This document shows positions 60,068 through 64,000 of a DNA stretch of 64,000 bases, in pieces. The notes under the pieces are model-generated. The model had not been told where the DNA came from and ran no database searches. It worked only from the letters and a program-made list of their open reading frames with translations. Source of the stretch: Cryptomeria japonica. Lineage: Eukaryota > Streptophyta > Pinopsida > Cupressales > Cupressaceae. The stretch spans positions 248,365,218-248,429,217 of the forward strand of contig NC_081406.1 of NCBI RefSeq assembly GCF_030272615.1, given 5' to 3'. Position numbers and translations under genes: made by a program. Each line of letters opens with the position of its first letter. The first letter of the stretch is position 1.

Positions 60068-61558
60068 GGACAAGATCCTTAGGGTTACCCATGAAGGGTT
60101 TCGATTTTTTGTCTTGTTTTTTGTATACCACTAGTGCACCATCCAGTGTCAATGCCCTAGCTCCTAGTAGTTTTGTTTTTTTGGCTATTTCCTCGTAACC
60201 TCCCTCATTTTGGATTTAAAGTTTTGGAGGTTGAAAATTATAAAATTGCACAACATATTAATGAAAATTTTGCAAATTCCAATTCATTTCAGTTTGCCTT
60301 TTATGGATTTAAAAATATTTTCTATTTCATTGTATTATTAGTTCCTGCCATGCCATGGCAGGATACTTAGCATAATCATTATGTTCTGAAATAGCTTAAA
60401 TAGTTATTAATTTAATCATTATGTTCTGAAATAGCTTAAATAGTTATTAATTTGCGTGGATATAAAATTTAATTTTCACCATTGAAAAGTATAACATTTT
60501 AAACAAATATCAAATCTCATTAAATTAAATCTTGAGTAGAGAGAAAGGGAAATTCTATTTTGAACACAAGTTGGAATTATTAGATTCCAGATATGGGATA
60601 GTAATTAGAGGGAAGATAGTGTCAAACATAGCAGGTCTATTCTAATTTCTTATCTAAAGTTAAAGAACAAACTTAGTGTCACTTCTGAGATGACCTTTCT
60701 TATAAGATATTTGAAGTGCTTAACAAAGAAGTATTTGAAAAATAATAATGTCTATGAGCTACGTTAGTTCAACATTGTTGAGAATGAGGCAAATGATGAA
60801 GATTAAATTTAAGTTCTATCAATATTTAGGTGTAAGTGATACTGATTTTTTTAACTATAAAAAGTCAGTTGTTGCAATTCTATCATAACTATCATGCTAG
60901 ATTTGTGTTTATTTTGTTTGTTTCTATTTTGGTAGGTTGTTTACCTCTACTTTGTAGGTAGAGAGCTTACATGTTGAAGTTTGGGGACATTTTTTGTAGT
61001 CTTTGAATTGTAGAATTAAAAAAAAAGTTAAAGGTTATAGAAATTTAATTTACATATTTTAATATAAATTTTATACATTAATAAATATCTAGAATTAAAA
61101 TAATACACTTCTTAAATAAAATAAAATATTTTTTTAAATAAAAGTTCAAATTTTATTAAATGTAAGATTTTAAAGATGGAAATATATTTAATATCTTACA
61201 TACATGTGTTTAATATATTTATATCATATGATGCTTGTAATTTATAATTAAAATTATAATTAATTTAATTAATGATAAATAAATAAATGTATTAATTTAT
61301 TTTATATTTATTTTGAAGTATATCGCTTTATTCTAAATCTTTTTAATCTGTTTTTGTTTAAACAGATTAATTTCTAGTCACTACTTTGAATATGACTATT
61401 ATAAATTTATAAATATTGGGAATACTTTTAACTATTTATTACCATTATAATGTTCAACATATTAAAAAATAAAATATAATCAATATAATTTAAAAATAGT
61501 TTATTAACATTTTCAATACTATTATTCTTCATATATAATTTTGAGCACGCATACCATT
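60068..61558. other. AT-rich spacer with a perfect 40 bp tandem duplication
   Basis: The 40-base unit starting AATCATTATGTTCTG is repeated without a mismatch at 60374-60413 and 60414-60453. The rest, especially 61020-61540, is very AT-rich and non-coding. Confidence 0.7.
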
Positions 61559-61778
61559 GTCTGTTGGATGAGCATACATCAACGACGTAAGGTGTATTTT
61601 AGGCCAAATGTCGGAATGATAATTTTTTTTGCAAACTTCTACGGATAACACGTGTCATTGAACACCGACATGAAATAAAGGCTATGGCCCATAGAATGAT
61701 GAAGTGTCAAGTGATGCACGACATTTGGGTGGCAAAAATCTTATGTATAATGGGACCCACGGGAACTGAAAATAGGTA
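61559..61778 (+). repeat. ~220 bp dispersed direct repeat, copy A
   Basis: Collinear with 63090-63300: GTCTGTTGGATGAGCAT, GTGTATTTTRGGCC, TTTTTTTTGCAAACTTC, TTGAACACCGACA, GGTGGCAAAAATC. Confidence 0.8.
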
Positions 61779-61902
61779 TGTAGTGATATTGCTTTATGGT
61801 ACGCACATCACTGAAAGTGAATGGTTAACATTTAACCTTTAGGTGGCTTTAATGCCGGCTTGTGCGGACAAATTGTGCAGCTAAACTAGTACATGCGGAG
61901 GA

Positions 61903-62613
61903 ATGATGGCAGAGTTTGTGATTAATGTCAACGGTCGCCGTTGTTGGATGTTAGAAAATAGAATTGAGTGTGAGGTGTTTAAAGCTTTGGTGGATTGGAA
62001 TCCTAAGGGTCACGAAGTGTAGCTAGATTTTCATTTTCTCGATATCTTACTATCTTCACTTGCAGCGTTGTCTTGGGTTTTTTAAGCAACATGGAAGGAA
62101 ATTTCTCCTTCCATATTGATAAGAAATTAGTCCCATTTCTTGGATGATTTATGGGCATGAGGCTGAAAGGTTTGTTCTTGTTTAAGGATGAGCGGTTGTA
62201 CGAGAGTGAAAATATTTTTGGGAGAGGAAATTGTCCATGTATGTCATCGCTGCAAGACAAACATGGAGGCATATTCATTGATTGTCGCTTGGGGTTTCCA
62301 GTTTGAGGACGAGGTGAACAAGGTAAAAAATACCCTGAAAGTTGTAATTGATTCAAACTACCTGTTAGATCTAGATAGTATGTGTGCTCGTGTGGTCCCG
62401 AAGGTGGGCATTGTTCCTAAGAAAGGGGTGGCTAGTTCGGTGGGGCCGCTACCACTCATTCTATGGGTTGATGATGATTTGAAGGCAAGATGCAGAGCTC
62501 TTGCTTGGTGCGGGTGGCATACCTTCAAAATGTTCGCAAGGTTGATGCAATCTGATGATGTTTTAAGGGTCCTTCATGAAGTGGCATGGGCAGAGGTGGT
62601 TCAAGAGTTGTGA
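61903..62613 (+). pseudogene. Unrecognised, broken gene-like region
   Basis: Two coding-looking pieces lie here. The first (61903-62022) opens MMAEFVINVNGRRCW and ends in TAG after 39 codons. The second (62188-62613, 141 codons) contains HVCHRCKTNMEAYS, a possible Cys/His cluster, and LWVDDDLKARCRALAWCGWHTF. It ends in TGA 62611-62613, followed in frame by a short open tail. Between the pieces another frame (from 62090) is open over ~90 codons apart from one TGA, so at least one frameshift is likely. No family is recognised. The region lies between copies of the ~220 bp repeat. Bases 62614-63067 show no supported gene. Confidence 0.4.
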
Positions 62614-63067
62614 CCAAGACCCAAGACTACCCAAGAAATGAAGCGGCTCTAAGAATTCTATGATGACCCGAAGTACAGGCCATTTCTGGGTTAATCCTGC
62701 TATAGTCAGTGGTGTTTGGTGTTGTTTGTTTGTATCTTTTTATTCCATGTCTATTTTCTCCCCAACTTTGTATGTACGAGGGGATGTTTGGCAACAATTT
62801 TGGCATGCCGAATTAGAATTCTAGGGTTTTTGCATGTAGTAGGGTTTTTTTTTTGTTGGGAATGGTGGTTTTTGGAGTGTTTTTTGCAGTGGCAGAACTC
62901 TGGTGGTTTTTTTATACCACCTATACTTGCATATTTGTAATATTTTATTTAAAAGTAATACAATACAAAAATTATGGATAAGAAAAATGAAATATCATGC
63001 AAGTTTTGAAATTTTATATTTAATTCATTTAATTTATATTTAAATCCTACTGATAATGGGATGAACG

Positions 63068-63405
63068 ACAACTAACAATGGATAGCGTCGTCTGTTGGAT
63101 GAGCATGGATCAATGTCTTAAGATGTATTTTGGGCCGAATGTGGGATATCTAATTTTTTTTGCAAACTTCCACTGGAAACACATGTAATTGAACACCGAC
63201 ACAAAAGAAAGGTTATGGCCCATGGGACGATGAAGTGTCAGGTGACATGGCATTTGGGTGGCAAAAATCCTATGTATAATGGAACCCAAGACAACTAACA
63301 AAAGATATTGTTGTCCGTTGGATGAGCACAGATCAATGACGTAAGGTGTATTTCGGGCCGAATGTGGGAACGATAAACATTTTTGCAAACTTCTATCAGA
63401 AGACT
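63068..63405 (+). repeat. ~223 bp tandem direct repeat, copies B and partial C
   Basis: ACAACTAACAA begins units at 63068 and 63291. Copy B is full length and copy C breaks off after GCAAACTTCTATCAGAAG. Both are homologous to 61559-61778. The remaining bases to 64000 hold no supported gene. Confidence 0.8.
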
Positions 63406-64000
63406 TCTATAAACGATAAACATTTAATTAAGTATAGTTAAATTCTAAATTTGTAATTGTATACTTAATTAAGTGTAATCCATTTTGGGCAGAAGTTGTA
63501 AAGGATTAAAAAATCTTCAAAAACATTCCCAAAAAGTGAGTGTGATGTGTTAGATTGTCAATCCTCAGAATTTAGAAAGAAGCAATGAATTTTTTTCCCT
63601 ACGGTAGTGAATAGTTATTAATAATAATTTATAAAATTACAACACGATTCTAGAAATTTTTCCATTTAGGTTTTACTTTTGAACTTTTGAGGGTTTTCAA
63701 ACTAAGGGACTCATTGGTATTTCAATTCTTGGATAAACCAATAAATCCAGGGAGATTCAGAAATGACTACTAGATTGAGAAATGCAATAGAGTCTGTTTA
63801 TGCTAATCTATGCAAATAGATAATTTGGGTAAAATCTAGAACACCTACATCTCGTGTTTTTAATTTTTGAATCTCGTGGTTTACTATTTAGACTATCGAA
63901 CTAGAATTAGGGGTTCAACTTGAGGGTTAGACTTATTTTAAACCATTAAAAATAACAACAACGGGGAAAATGGATAGTACAACTAAAACCTAGGTGAACA

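Noticed and set aside
1-64000. Organelle insertions, rRNA or tRNA genes
   Set aside because: Nothing resembling chloroplast or mitochondrial genes, rRNA cores or tRNA A/B boxes was noticed; a database search would be needed to exclude short pieces.

Overview
The window looks like nuclear DNA of a seed plant with a very large, retrotransposon-rich genome, most likely a gymnosperm or conifer. That assignment is inference, from AT-rich spacers, old LTR elements nested in each other, a plant-type pectinesterase and plant intron borders. I see no bacterial, organellar, rRNA, tRNA or CRISPR features.

Only one gene looks intact: a two-exon pectin methylesterase with an inhibitor-type prodomain (13916-16639, about 555 residues), with all catalytic motifs present. 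It lies between two copies of a dispersed repeat in opposite orientation (about 10470-11130 and 18270-19270). Two further gene-like stretches are damaged and unrecognised: 59513-60067, with a TATA-like box upstream, and 61903-62613, lying between copies of a ~220 bp direct repeat.

Mobile DNA fills most of the rest. (1) 1881-8700 is a 6.8 kb element with ~38 bp terminal inverted repeats, inserted in an LTR-like sequence. It carries a satellite array with an exact 262/220/120 bp higher-order pattern and a three-exon gene of unknown function broken by three CAG-to-TAG-type stops. (2) 21634-31038 is a small non-autonomous copia-type element. Its 3' LTR is split by a Tat/Ogre-like Ty3/gypsy remnant (23072-30819), whose 5' LTR in turn holds a 1.24 kb inverted-repeat element with eleven GC-palindrome boxes. 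(3) 31668-35103 (minus) is a 5'-truncated Ty3/gypsy element with an almost uninterrupted pol. (4) 37090-52880 is a Russian doll: a minus-strand gypsy gag is split by a minus-strand LTR element (37661-52691), which is itself split inside its ORF1 by a plus-strand LTR element of the same type (42614-50666).

The two elements in (4) are the most interesting part of the window. Both have LTRs, a tRNA-Met primer site and a coiled-coil/zinc-knuckle ORF1. Where pol should be, both carry instead a ~1,000-1,100 codon ORF2 of unknown function. ORF2 is recognisably homologous between the two diverged copies, and neither has room for reverse transcriptase or integrase. They look like a lineage of LTR elements that is moved in trans but keeps a large protein of its own.
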